A DNA stretch of 64,000 bases from Promerops cafer (taxonomy: Eukaryota > Chordata > Aves > Passeriformes > Nectariniidae), in the NCBI GenBank assembly GCA_013398275.1, contig VZSE01012464.1, positions 1 through 64,000 of the forward strand, read 5' to 3'. How positions within the stretch are numbered: position 1 is the stretch's first letter; each line of letters begins with the position of its first letter. The translations under genes and the position numbers were made by a program. Below are positions 1-12,610 of this stretch, piece after piece. The notes beneath the pieces are model-generated. The model was not told the origin of the DNA. It made no database searches and saw nothing but the letters and a program-made list of their open reading frames with translations.

Positions 1-640
1 CTAAACCATGTGCCCAAGTGCCATGTCCAGACATTTCTTGAACACTTTCAGGTCGGTGACTCAACCACTTCCTTGGGCAGCCTCTTCCAATGCCTGACCA
101 CCCTTTCAGTGAAGATTTTCTTTTCCCAGCGTCCAATACAAACCTTCCCCAGTGCAACTTGAGGCCATGTCCTCTCATTCTTGCTACCTGGGAGGAGAGA
201 TCAGCCCCCATCACACCACATCCTTCTTTCGGGGAGTTGTACAGAGTGATAAGGTCCCCCCGAGCCTCCTTTTCTCCAGACTAAACACCCCCAGAACTTT
301 CAGCATCTCATCAGACTTGTGCTCCAGACCCTTCCCTTCTCCGGACCCGCTCCAGCCCCTCACAGCCTTTCGTGACGTGAGGGGCCCGAAACTGGACACA
401 GCATTCGAGGTGCGGCCTCACCAGTGCCGGGTACAGAGGGACAATCACTGCCCTGCTCCCGCTGGCCACACTACTGCTCATCCGGGCCAGGATGCCACTG
501 GCCTTTTTGGCCACCTGGCCACACCTGGCTCAGTTTGCTCTCTGTGACCAGCACCCCAGGTCCTTCCCCACTGGGCAGCTTTCCAGCCGCTCTTCCCCAA
601 GCCTGTCGCAATGCGTTGGTTGTTGTTACCCAAGGTATCC
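1..640 (-). mobile_element. CR1 LINE, 5'-truncated, ORF2 C-terminus and 3' region, runs off left edge
   Basis: This is a non-LTR retrotransposon of the CR1 family, the dominant interspersed repeat of birds. It lies on the minus strand, so its 3' end is beyond base 1 and its 5' truncation point is near 640, where similarity to CR1 fades. Minus-strand translation gives the conserved C-terminal stretch of ORF2 in pieces: about 311-514 reads ASGILARMSSSVASGSR followed by VRPHLECCVQF, and about 211-399 continues in another frame with GLEHKS and LGVFSLEKRRLGGTL. The change of frame between the two pieces shows a frameshift, so the copy is dead. On the plus strand the phrases ctccttttctccagactaaa and aggtgcggcctcaccagtgc are typical of reversed CR1. 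The low number of differences from my memory of the family suggests a fairly young, bird-age insertion. The sub-family cannot be set without an alignment. Confidence 0.93.
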
Positions 641-1176
641 CCAGTTTTCTCCCCTGTGTTTTTGTGGGTTTTTTACTGGAAAACTCTACTTCTGTGCTAC
701 TTCTTAGCACTTCTACTATTTAGGCTTCTAAATAATAATATTGCAAATAGAGAAACCCAGGAATGATCTTTGCCACAGATGCTTGGGAAAGATAAATTAA
801 TAACCTTGTGGTCTTGACCAACAAACACCTATGCTTTTTAGGTCTTTTTTTTTCATACTAATTTCCAAGTTTGGTACTAATGCTGCTTAACTTTCCTTCA
901 GAGAGAAGGAAAAAAATGCCCTGATAGGAATTAATTTTGGTGTGGTTGGGACTAATTAAAGCCTGTATAGTTCCATTTACAAAACTCATAACACTTATGG
1001 TATCAACTACACACAAAAAACCCCCACAAAATCAAAACCAAAAATTAAGTGTCATGGCACTTAAATATTCCTCAGCTGAGAGCTGCATCAATGATCTTCA
1101 CCCTTCTTCCGTGTTGCAGAGGAAACACAGCAATCATTGACAATATTCAGCATGGGAATCTGACTTACTGCATGCC

Positions 1177-1204
1177 TAAAAATAGACAATTATGTCTATT
1201 TTTA
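1177..1204. repeat. Perfect 12-bp inverted repeat (hairpin, 4-nt loop)
   Basis: The left arm taaaaatagaca (1177-1188) is the exact reverse complement of the right arm at 1193-1204, separated by the loop atta. The flanks cct and agg can extend pairing past a small bulge. The stem is AT-rich. It is too short for a normal microRNA precursor, and no terminator role is implied in a vertebrate. A template-switch mutation is a reasonable origin. Confidence 0.75.
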
Positions 1205-2654
1205 AAGGTGACATTTTATTAACAAGGCAGACCTGCTCATCCTCATGCCACAGTCAAGACTTTTTCATACTTGGGTGCTCAATAATCAACCTAATCCAAA
1301 AATGAGTAACTGATGCCATTGTTCACTCTGTAGAAATTTAGGCATTCACTTCTCATTGAGTAATGTTGCTGTTCACAGTCTTGTGAAGTATCTTTATTCT
1401 GTTTAAGAGAACAAGTCAAGTAAATGAACAAACTAAGCAAATCTCAGGTTGTGGTTGTGGAAGCATTTGTATCTGGAAACTGTTTCCACCCAAGAGTTAG
1501 CTAAGAGTTTAATCCTGCAATTAGTATGCTCTCTGCCCAGAAACTATCACTTGCTGCACGGCAAGACAGATGTATTTTGGATTAGAAAGAAATCTTCCCC
1601 ACCACAGAGTAATACACAATTTATCAGATATAACTTGGGACAGTGGTTCATACTCCTCTGAAGCACCCTTGAGAGACAGAATATCAGAAAATTGTTATTT
1701 GTATTTCATTCCAATACAAAGTGGAGCCCACTCGCTCAGTCACTGTATAAACAAATAGTTTCTAGAAGCTTGCAAATGGGGTCTGTGTCATATCAGCAGT
1801 GTCAGCCCTTCACCTTTGAAAATAGGATATAATGTGTACATCCACAGAAATGACAAATATTACAGGAAAATATTATATGCAAAGATACACTTTAATTGCA
1901 TTATATTGCACAGATATAGCTCAACATAGTACCTAAATATCCCAGTCAGGATCAGGGCTGTGATGTTCAAGAGTTTGCAGACAGGGGCCAACATGTGTTT
2001 TCTACCATGTTATGGGAAACATTTGTATCTGGATTGAAAGAAACCCTCTGGATTTCAGATTTATCCATTCCAATTAGGCAAGATTCAATAATTTGATTTG
2101 AGGGCTAACAAGTCTGAGCAACCAGCTCCTCTTTGAAGTGCTTTTCTGAGAGATGGCTGTAGATAACATGGGGTGGGTGCTGTTACACATCCACATCCAC
2201 TCCCATCCCTTTCCTCATCAGCTGTGCTGCTTTTAGGACTCCTGGCCCAGTTCTCTCTCTTTCTCTAGAGGGGATAGGAAAGTCTTCCTTTCCATTTCAT
2301 TTTTCTCTTAGCCCATCCCCTACACAGAGCCTTTCCCAAACCTTTGTTCCCACAACCTCGTACTCCAGGAGTGTTTCCCATCCCTCTTCCCTATTCTCTC
2401 CCCTGGAATCAAAATCAAGAAACAATTCCATTTGCATTCCTGAGAAATCATGAATAATTTCTGTAACTGACAATATAATGTGAAATTCCAGTTGGAAATA
2501 TCCTCCCAAAACAGAGGGAAATGCTGCCCATGGTATGACCTCATTACACATTACATACCTTAGAAAAAACAATATTGTGTGGAGCTGCCAGAGGTGTTCA
2601 ATAATTTTTCAGTTGTGACAAGACAGGAATTTACCCTTGACAATATTTATCCTC

Positions 2655-2655
<1 letters not shown>

Positions 2656-2679
<24 letters not shown>
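2656..2679. repeat. Poly-T tract, 24 nt
   Basis: An uninterrupted run of 24 T residues. On the minus strand it is a poly-A run, but the DNA to its right (which would be the body of a minus-strand retrocopy) shows no recognisable gene or SINE, so it is annotated only as a homopolymer. Confidence 0.9.
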
Positions 2680-2685
<6 letters not shown>

Positions 2686-3364
2686 CAATGAGATGGGTAA
2701 GCAACAGAGGAAAAAAACAGCATTTTCACTCTACTGAATTCTTACATAACCTGCACAATGTTCAGGTTTCCATACATTATCTCCTGTGGGGAACCCCATC
2801 TGGAATCCCTCATGTTTACAGCAATCATAGAAGTCTCTGTCGGTCTCCCTTGCTGAATAATTTCCATATCCCTTTTCATTTAAAGCTTGTTTATATACTG
2901 ATTCAAATTAACAAGAAATCACCTGATTAGAATTCTAGATACTTCTCACTAGCTCTACTACAATTGGATTAATTTGAAAAAATACATAAACACCACTTAT
3001 AGGCTGCTCTACATACCTGATGAAAGAATTAACTGCTTGTGCAGATTTTGTCACAGATTACTCAACAGTCATGGCAACTGCATTTCAAACAAACTGAACA
3101 TCCCAGCAAATGCAAAAAGTTTAAAAACACGTCTAAAAGAGCAGGAAGAAAGCAGTAGGGTTTGAGATAAGACTTCCTTCAAACAGGCTGAGCCCTGCTA
3201 ATGAAAACACATATACTCACACAAATCAAAGTGACAGACTCAATATAAACATGCAACAAAAACTAATAATAAATCCTTCCTTCAGCAGGGACACGAAATG
3301 AACAAAATTACTGTATTACCAATTAACGATAAGGCAACAAAAAGTACACTCAGTGAAGGTGCAA

Positions 3365-4800
3365 ACATAGCAGAGAAGCCAAATTAATTTTTAACATCAC
3401 CATCAATCTGGAAAACACCCCAGACCACCATGTTCAAGTCCTTTTGACTGTGAGACTTGTCAGAGGGTCCATATGAAATTGAAATCCTTGCAGAAAAAGT
3501 CAAGACACAAATGGACAACATGAACAGTTGGGGCTCACCTGGACCAGATGGTGTCCACCCAGGAGTTTCAAGGCAACCTGAGGATGAAGCAGACAAACAG
3601 TGGGTTATAAATTGTTATAAAGCTGTGCTAATGTGTGAAGATAAAAATAGGGTGTCATTAGAAAATAAAATAAAATTAATTCAAGGAAAATATGTCAAAG
3701 GAATAAAATGGAAGTTTGATGCCTGTACATGGCCAATTAGTAAAAGCCTTAATAAAAGACAGGATTAATAGAAACTTGAACAAACGTCATTTACTTGGAA
3801 AAAGACAATGTGTCTTTTCAAAGAGGCAGTGCCTTAAAGACCTTTTTGGGTTCTCTTTGTTGGATTTCAGCAGAAATCTAGATAAAGATCATGTATAGCC
3901 TATTTAGCCTTTCAAAAATTTTTTCAACAAAGTCTTTCAAAAAAATTTTTTGAGAAATAGATGGACACATGCAAGGGAAGAACTGCTGTCTCGATAAAGG
4001 CTTAACGATGGGATGAAGAAGATGTAATATGACTGGGTCTCAAGCGGTGACAGAAAATAATCAGTGAAATTTCCCTGGGACCCCTGCTGTTCTATATGGC
4101 CATAAATATAGCCTCCCAAAGGGGGCCAGTGGTGAGCTGACAAAGTTTGCTGACGATACTGAGTTATTAAAGTAAGAAGGACAAGACTCATGAAAAATTG
4201 CAGAAGGATATTATGAGACTGAGCTGAGAAGAGGCTGAGCAATAAAATGTCAGATGCTGTTCAATATAGGTAAAAGTACGGTTAGTCAGACAGAATGAAA
4301 ATAATCTCAACTCCACATTTAAAGTGATGGCTGCTGAGCTGAGCATTGCAGCTTCAGAGTGTGATCTTTCAATTGTGATAGACAATGCCCTGAAAATGCC
4401 TGCTCAGTGCTCAATAGTAGTCGAAAAAGACAAATCATTGTTAGAAACTATTTCAAAATGGAGAGAGAATGAAATGGAGAACTCCATTATTCCATTATAT
4501 AAACCCAAGGTATCCCCATATCTTGAATGTTGGCTATTCCTTAAGCTCAGAACAACACAGTCATATGAAATATGCAGAGAAAAAAAAATCAGCAGAAAAT
4601 CAAAGGTGTTGGACAGCTCTTGTCCAACAAGGCACAATTAAGCTACGAATCTCTGCCATGGAAATTAAGTGACTGAGGGAGGATATGACAAAAATTTATA
4701 CTATTGTTGCTGGTAAGAAAAGAGTGACTAGGAATAAACTGTTGAACTTTTTCTCAACAGAATCAGAACTAGGAGCATGAAATTAAGGTAGCAGCAAACT
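3365..4800 (+). mobile_element. Ancient, decayed CR1-type LINE (reverse transcriptase to C-terminus remnants)
   Basis: A plus-strand CR1/L3-clade LINE relic, far more diverged than the copy at 1-640. Landmarks appear in the expected ORF2 order. gcagagaagccaaattaatt (about 3373) matches the pre-RT segment. SPGPDGVHP (about 3537) is the RT entry motif. The stretch around 3780-3840 (gaacaaacgtcatttacttg) and a run near 3910-3950 correspond to the middle of RT. Bases 4075-4170 hold gggacccctgctgttctata and a tgctgacgatact segment where the RT catalytic region should sit. Translation of 4324-4560 reads IVIDNALKMPAQCS, then a frame containing IIPLYKPKVSPYLECW, close to the usual CR1 C-terminal block. 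The end near 4740-4800 keeps the agaactaggagcatgaaatt 3' segment. Many stops, frameshifts and deletions make it non-functional. It probably predates the bird radiation, which is inferred from divergence only. Confidence 0.85.
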
Positions 4801-7800
4801 CCTCACACATGCTGTGGGATGCAAAATGTGGGTTCAAGAGGAGACAATCCCTAGAAGAGAAATCCACTGACAGTTACTAAGCATACAGAGACAGACTTGG
4901 CATATCGAGTTTTCTGACTGAAAACAGTTGGAGATCAGTAGAAATAGTGAATGGAAAGGTCCCCCATTTCTACTCTGCTTTTACTCTTCCCTAAACATTC
5001 ACTTATAGCCTCCTACAGCGTCAGACTACAGAACTTTTGGTCTGACCCACTGTGATTGTCTTTATGTGATTGTGGCTTTAGGCTACAAGGCATGGAACCT
5101 GCAACATATTAATATTTTCCCCTGTGTGTTAAATATATTACAAGTGAAGAATGAAAAGTTATTTGTAACTCCCTTCCACTCAGTACTGGGGTCTGTCCAA
5201 TATCCAGTGCTCAGCCAGAAGGAGCACTGGTCTCATCTGTTGGGTTGCTTTATGGCATATAATCTGCTATATTTCTGTCACATATAGCCCAGAAACCTTA
5301 ATAACACATCTCTCTCTTTACTAGCAGCAGGAGAAATATATGCTTAATCTTTTATTTTTGCATAGACTAGTCAGAATATTTCCCTTTGATATTTTAGATA
5401 GTGTAATGGTTGTTTAGGACACTGCAAGGAAAGAAAATGCTAGAGATTATGGTGGAACTAGTTTTAAAAAACATTTGGACAAAATATTTAGATTGAATAG
5501 ATTTCACAATGCAGTGCCTGGGATTTGGCAACAAACATTACAAATCATGAGCAATATAGAGAATACAGAATTTAATTAACAAAGCTAAAGATGGAAAAGA
5601 AAGCACACTGATATATGTAATGTGGCTCTCAGCTTCAATATTCAGCAATAAAATAACAAGTCAATGCTTCTAAACCAATCTGAAATGAGTGAAAAACAGA
5701 AGTTGGAAGGTTATATTTCAAAATGCAATTAGTGTCAGAATATTTCAGAACTACTAAAAGCAAATAAGTCACCAAGTTCAATACAAAGGGAAACATACAT
5801 GACAAAGAAGTAATTTAGAGAGGGAAACAACTCATTATTTTTATTATTTAAATCTAATCATCATTAGATTAATTTAGAGGAAATTAAGTGAAAGTAAAAT
5901 ACTACATCTTCATATTGCCAAATAATTGGTGTCAAAGAAATTTTAATTTACTGGAAACAATCCCTTCTGTGCAATTAAAGGGGAAAAAAAAATCTTATTA
6001 TGCATGTTAAATAGCAGCTTTCACTGTAAAATATAGCTCTCCAAAGATTAGCCATGGTTTAAATGAAGGGCTACAGAACAGGATTCCCTACGTTCTATCT
6101 TCACGAAATTAAAAAAGACTCTGAGAAAAGGCCTAAGTGTATATATTCAATAAGAATACCAAACTTTATCCATTACTTCATTTTAAGGGATCTTTTGGAC
6201 AAAACTAGTACTTTACCGTGCAAAATACTGAGATGCACTTCCAGAAAACACACGTTCCAGCACAACTGCCAGGTGGCTGCTCACTTTAAATCAGAATCCA
6301 AACATTTGCACGGTGCTCCCACAAAGCCACAGCGCTGAGCACCGCCAAGATGTCATTTACATGACTAAGAAGCTCCACCTCCCCTTGGCAGTGACACGCA
6401 AAGCGCCTTGTGCATTCTGAGCATGTTGAGAACACACTGGCAAGGGCCCACTTGGAAATTTTCAGCGCTCCAGCCCTGGCAAACCTCCTCTACAGAAAAT
6501 TCACAGACACTTCAAAAGAAAACCTATCAGGGATAGGGACTTTTAACTGCTTTTACAAGTTGAATATAATAGAAATGGGCAAATGTTCACTTTTTTTTGA
6601 TGGCTGCTTGGTTCAGAGAAAAATATCTCTTGTTTAGAAACACGTCTGGTGATAGGCAGACCAAGTGACCTCTTTCTTTCCAGTCAGCCAAGAAAAGTGC
6701 CATCCTTACACTGTCTTTCAGCTGTTTTGCTGCAGCCAGGAACTACAGACAAATGGCAACATGTAAGAATGAAAATAACAATATAAGCTTTGTATTGCTT
6801 TGACCCTTCCAAATTCAGGCTCAGTTGGAGGTCTGTGTGCAGTCAGACCAGTTGCTGTTTTATCCAAACTAGCTCCTCCATCTCTAATCAAGATGCTAGC
6901 AGCAGCTGCGTTGATCCTCTTGCACACAGCATTTCTGCTCCACAGAACAAGATCTCACTTTAGACCACGCTCAGCCAAGAGGGTTTTTCCATCAGGAATC
7001 CACAGGTGCTAGCTCTCGGGCTTTGCTCCACATGGGAGCTGATGGAGTATCCTTTGGATGACCACTCAGACCTGTGCAGGGCTGAGAATCAGCCCTGCAG
7101 CACAGAGCAGGAGCAAACCCACCTAATTAGCCCCTCCTGCTTCCTCCTGTAGTGACATCTCCCAAAGCACTGCTCCCTCCTTGAGGCTCAGCCTGCAGTC
7201 TTCCTCCCAGGGGTAAAGGAGGGACATTTTCCCACTCCTATCCTCAGGTCTCTCTCTTCCTGAGCTCCCTGGGCCGCTTTCCAGGCTAAATGAATCCCAG
7301 TTCCTGTCCCAAGGCTCCAGACAAGTTAACTAAAGGAAACGTGTGAGAAGATGGGAAGAAGAGGAGAATCCAGCACCACAGCATGTTCCAGTGTCCTGGG
7401 GATTTGTCATATGGGTGAGAACCTGAGCAGAGCACAGTGTGCCTGCCATTTGCTCCACTTCTCTGCTGTTAATCAGTATGCAGAAGACCAACGCACACAG
7501 AGCCACAGCAAGGAGAATGTCCTCTCCCCCCGGACCCGTGATTCAGGCTGAGCTGAGAAGTCTGGTTTTAATGAACCACCTGGCTACACCTCACAGTGGA
7601 AGTCCATCATGGACTCCTGGTCCCTTTGGAGGAGGGATCAGGGTTTGCTTTGCTCTTGCATGCATGCAGTCCTCTGCAGAAAAGGGAAAATAGCCCTGAC
7701 ACCAACTCCAAAAAGATTTAGAGTTGGTGTCAGGAGATACAGCAGAGTAAAAGGTAACTGTGCCCTCATCACCCTTTCAACTACAAAAACAGAGGAAAAG

Positions 7801-9136
7801 TTTAATTGCCAGGCCTTTGCAGGAAACCATGCCACAGAAATGAACTTCTCTTTTGCATATTTACACTGCTACAAAATTTGCTAAAATAAGCGAGTTTCTT
7901 AGCATCTATTAAGAAACTGTGACTATCAAATTGGTAACTGACACGAAGCAAATGAGAGCAGTGGCCATGAGAATGTCTATGATGTACATTTTGTGATGGG
8001 TACATATAATACAGTCAGGATTGCCAAACAACAGTGGAGTAATTAAAAAGAAAACCAAAATATTAAAAGCCAGAGAAGTTCAGCCAGGAAATTTGCTGAC
8101 GAAGGAGGATCCCCGAGCTCTCACTGCACGGTGGGCTCTTTGTGATAGCTCCAGCAAAAGGATGCATTACTTTAGGCAGGGAAGGTGGAAAGGATGACAA
8201 AACAGGAAACCACAAGGCTACCTTGGAGCTACAGACTCTCTGAAAGCAAAACACTACTGCATTTTCTTTTGTGCTGCAGAGCCCAGGGTGGCCCTCCAGT
8301 TGTGTTTGATTTACCCTGACTTCATTTAGACGTCACAAGCAGCCACTGCCCTCGAACAGAGGCCATGGGACACACAGAGCTGACAGCTTCCATGGGCTGT
8401 CTGAAACACATCTTGGTGCTCAGGCTCCTCCAGCAATTACACTGTGATAAGAAATCATCTCCTGTAAACTTCAGCCCCAAGTAGCTGCTCATAGTCCATT
8501 TGTGACAGTGTTTGTGTTCCCTGCTGTAATTTTTCAGACGCTGTCACACTCTATTCACTCACATTGCTGTGTCTAAGGGAAGACTTGATTTGAATTGATA
8601 TTTTACTCTTCTAAGGTAATTCTACACCATTATTCGAATAATATATGTGCACAAATTTCTGTTATCAATATATAGTCAGATACATTTGTTATAATATTGA
8701 CTCTTCTCAAATAAAATCTTAGATATTTTTAATGGCAAGGAAACTACTGATATGTATTTATGGATAGAAAGGTGTAGTGCAACCTCCACTCATCCAAAAT
8801 AAATAATGATTTTTTCCTTAAAACCATCATTCTCCAAAATTGCTGTTTAATTAATCACTCGGTGCCCATGCTCTGGGGATACATGTATTTCTTTCATTTT
8901 ATTGAGTAAGCTCTGAGACCTCAGTTTAGCACAATACCAGTAGGTGGAGTAATGGTAAAGCAAATATCTGCTTCAGCTATTTATATTTATAAACAGCCAT
9001 TTTTAATATTTTTGCCGAGATTTGCATGAACTAGCTGTACATATATATATCTGCCAGAAACATCTATACATAGAAAGATATATTACTTATGTGCATATAT
9101 TTAAAAACATATAGATTAGAAGAAAATACTTAAGCG
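4801..9136. other. Unique DNA, no gene seen
   Basis: Mostly AT-rich sequence, with a moderately GC-richer stretch at about 7020-7620 (lacking CpG clustering, so not a CpG island). No repeat family was recognised except the hairpin at 7695-7734. Open frames stay below 92 codons and show no domain signature. Confidence 0.55.
7695..7734. repeat. Perfect 14-bp inverted repeat (hairpin, 12-nt loop)
   Basis: The left arm cctgacaccaactc (7695-7708) is exactly complementary to the right arm gagttggtgtcagg (7721-7734). The 12-nt spacer can add a few A:T pairs. The arms are of mixed base composition, so this is not a low-complexity artefact. It is not recognised as part of any mobile element, and no terminal duplications typical of a MITE are evident. 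Confidence 0.85.
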
Positions 9137-12100
9137 ATGAAGCACTTCTTTGTCTTAAATCTAGCATTCTGTGCAGTTTTCTTCAGTTTCTCTGTATTGG
9201 GTAACACATTTTGTGAATTGTGCCACAAGAAACCCTGCATTCCCACACACTTCAAGAGAGCTGATCAGCACCTGAAGGGAGCAAGGACTCGCTGCAAGTT
9301 CCACTCTGGTATTGAGGTCAGTTGAGATGTGAGAGACAGCTTTGGTTAATAGTGTCACGTCCTTGCCAACCTGCAGTTGTGCAGCGTGCCCAAAGCCTTC
9401 AGTACCCTGGATAGGAGCATCATTAGCCAGACCTTTGTCCCAGGTCAGGGTGGAAGGTGGCTGTCACGGGTGAGTGCCCTCACGTGAGGTAAAAGTTTCT
9501 ATGCATGCAGCTGGTATTTTTGCCTCCTCTCCGTTGCATAAAATCCTCCCAGCTATTCACCGGGACTTCAGATAAATGCTTGCAACTTCCAAGATTTCAG
9601 GTAGGTAACAGAGCAGAACCTTTACAAAAGCTTAAGAGCTCAACAATCTCTGCAGCAGCTGGGTCTCCTAAAGTAGTAATTTTAAGCTTCAAATTAAAGC
9701 CACTCCCATAGGTGCTATCAAAATATAGAAACTTCAGAAAATGAAACCAATATGCACTGAAAGAAATACTCTCATTTGGACTGCAACCTGTAGTTTTTGC
9801 TCAGGCAAAATTCCTACCAGTCAGATGCAGGGCTGTTTTTATTTTTTTTTCTTTCTGATAAAACAAGCAGGCACAAGTCCCTCAGTTAGTATAAAAAGAA
9901 AACTGCTGAGTTATTATTAATGTCTTTTCTGAGTCACCACATTCAGATAAGAAGTGCAGTATACTTCTGTACAGCTATCTCGAAATGATGTCTGAACCAT
10001 AATAAAGAAAATACATTCCCTAATATCAGCATTCATTTTATAAGTAAAATGACTGAAACTGAGCTTTGATTGCATGCAAAAATTAAAAACTTGGTCAGGT
10101 TATCTCCATCATTCTTCAGCTAGGAGATTCACAAGAAAAACATGTGTTCAGGAGTATCATTTTGCTCTTAGTGATCATATTAAATTGAAAATATCAACAC
10201 AAAGGGAAAAAAAGACGATATTTCCTCTGTAAAATTAATATAGGTCTAAAGAACTGTAAATATCAGTCTCATTATACGTACTACCAAGTATTGGTAAGGT
10301 TATTTCCCCTATCACCATTTGTTTTATGGAGCTATGTGGGCATTATTAATATTAAAGCATCTTATTCTCCCCCAAAATCCACAAGTTCAAGAAAACATTT
10401 TATCACATTAATTTTAAAGTACTGAATCCATCTGTGCTACCTTCTCCAGGATTGCTCAAGCTCATTATAATTTTACTCCGATTCTGTTTGTAAATTACTT
10501 ATGATTCATTTGGGGTTTTTTTAATCCTTCCTATATGCAGTATTCAGTAAACCAAGAGTACCTGTACTCCTGCCCCTGCTAATTCAAGCACTGCAGTACA
10601 ATCATCTTCTACCTCCCTGTTTTTCTCTGGGTGAAAAGAGGGATGTGCAGAATAACAGATATTTCAAACTAACCACCCATTTTCTGTCAGACAAAATATA
10701 GTCATACCCCTGAAAACAAACATAACCTCAACTTATACCAGAGAAAGCAAGTGAGCAAAAGATGAGGGTAAAATATACCACAATCATTCAATAAAAAGAG
10801 CTGGAATATTAAGGGAGTCATGAATTAGCATGTTCTCAAGAGATCACGCTTGAAATATCTGACATGTTTTGACACGTATGGAAAGAGTAAATGAGTCTGA
10901 AAGTTAAAGAAGAAAGGGAGGTTTTGCAGAGCTGTTGCCTCATTTAGGGCCGTATTCTTCCAGCTGCTGTGCCCCTCTGCTGCTCCTGCAGCCTTCCAAT
11001 GAAAGGAGTCAGCCAGGGCACACCCTGCACAGGAGGTGAGGTGGCCTCCAGCACTGGCCCCCTTTGGCAGCCAACAAAGCAGTAGACAAGCCCTGCCCAA
11101 GATCCAAGGCAGCACAGGCAGGTGCAAGGCTGCGAGGACGGGGCCAGGGTAGAGGTGGATGTGTTGCACAGGGTTGCTGTGGCCTTTCCTCAAAAGGTAA
11201 CCCCAGTTCACCCTCTGCACTGCTCCTTGCTGGCTGCTTCGTTGGCTCTTCATTTCTTCTTGCTTTGAAGCAGCAAAAAGTATGACTGTCTGGGAAAGAA
11301 AACCCCACCTTTTTTTAGCAGCTGAGTTCATGAAATTCAGTTCACATCTGATCATTTGGAAAAGGGGAGCGTGGAGGGGGTAAGCTGGTGTCACACACTG
11401 GCACTTACTCTTCTGCTGCCTCACATCCCATACCTGGCAGAATAGGACCTGCTACCCAAATTTCAGGCTTGTTTTTTCAAGAGAGACAAAAATTTCTTTT
11501 TCTCCCTGTGTTTCCATCTTAATTGAGACCAAAATTGTTTTCTGTAGAGGCTTTTATTCTCATCTCAGGAGGATTTTGACTGAACAGGAATTCCCCCAAT
11601 TTTCAAAATGATCACCTACTGTTACTCCAAAGTTACAAGTTGAGAGCTTAAAAATCAGAGCTATTTTGAGAAAAAAATCATTATCTGCACTAATTTTCTA
11701 ATCAATCTATGTACTTGTCCCTGTTTCATCTTTATCCCCCCCACACCTTATTTTTCAGGTAGTGATTTTCATAGTCTGGGAAAATGACATTGACCCTATA
11801 GTCTCCTGTCTTTTCCCAAGGAATCCTGTTCAAAAGAAAAAAAAAAAAAATCCTGTAGCATTTATGGCAAGCTCCACTGATGACAGAAAAGATGAACCAG
11901 GTCAATTTTGCACTCCTCCTTAATCTGACTACAGGGTTTTCAGATTAGGTTCTACCTTGCCATTCACACTTACAGCATAAGATTGGGAGATCTGACTTGA
12001 GGGGTTAGAGGATGATTTAGTGTATGTATTTGCCCTTTTGATTTGTTTCTTGATGTTTCCAAGTCCAGAGAGCCCCTTTGCATAAATCTTATCTGATGCT

Positions 12101-12510
12101 GCCCAGACAGGTAAGCTCACAATACAGCAGTCCCTTCTGCTGGTGCTATTTCATAATGCTGCATCCCATTTCTGTGCCTGCGAGGGGCTGGGTCTCTGTG
12201 TCATGGTTTGCAGCATTTCATACACTACTCCCTGGGCTCAGAGCCATGGAGAAAAGAGAGTGCAGAAACCAAAAGGGAAGTGGGTCTTAGTCAGATTTGC
12301 TATGAGGCAGAAACCAAGGGCAAGTCTGGAAGCTCTTGGCAGAAAATGAGATGAGAGAAAATAAAGCGGGGGCAGAGGGGCATGAGTGAAAAACAGACCT
12401 CTTTTGAGAACTTGAATATACTGCAGGTGAAATCCCATATTTAGCAGAAATATTTTTCTTCCCTAAAAACTGTAAAAAACTAACAGAGACCTGCATGCAA
12501 ATCTTAGGTT
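9137..12510. other. Unique DNA with weak ORFs, no gene supported
   Basis: This region holds the longest open frame of the window (minus strand, 10825-11424, 199 codons) and a 62-codon plus-strand frame at 9137-9325 that starts with a hydrophobic signal-like segment. Neither has a recognised domain, and the first overlaps other open frames on both strands in a GC-richer patch (10960-11260). The rest is AT-rich unique DNA. Confidence 0.5.
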
Positions 12511-12610
12511 TATAGATTAATTCAAGTTGGAAGTGACCTTGGGAGGTCATCTGCTCCAACCTCTGGCTTGCAGCACAGTCAGAGCTGAATCCATTTCCAC
12601 TCTGCATTTG
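12511..12610 (-). mobile_element. Short CR1 3'-end fragment
   Basis: The phrase caagttggaagtgaccttgg followed by ggtcatctgctccaacctct is the reversed 3' tail of an avian CR1 (the region just upstream of its terminal short repeats). Only about 100 bp is recognisable, as expected for a heavily 5'-truncated insertion on the minus strand. Similarity fades after about 12600. An LTR end sharing this tail is a less likely alternative. Confidence 0.5.

Larger units (their letters stand above)
641..3364. other. Unique AT-rich intergenic or intronic DNA, no gene seen
   Basis: No recognisable exon, repeat family or RNA gene was found here apart from the hairpin at 1177-1204 and the T-run at 2656-2679. 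Open frames are under 100 codons and overlap in competing frames (for example two minus-strand frames over 2297-2572), which is the pattern of chance ORFs in AT-rich DNA. Confidence 0.6.

Noticed and set aside
2656..2679. T24 run as the poly-A tail of a minus-strand retrocopy
   Set aside because: No SINE, processed gene or target-site duplication could be recognised beside it.
10825..11424. 199-codon minus-strand ORF, the longest in the window
   Set aside because: No recognised domain or signal, mixed low-information composition, overlapped by open frames on both strands in a GC-richer patch where stops are rarer, and no supporting splice or promoter signs.
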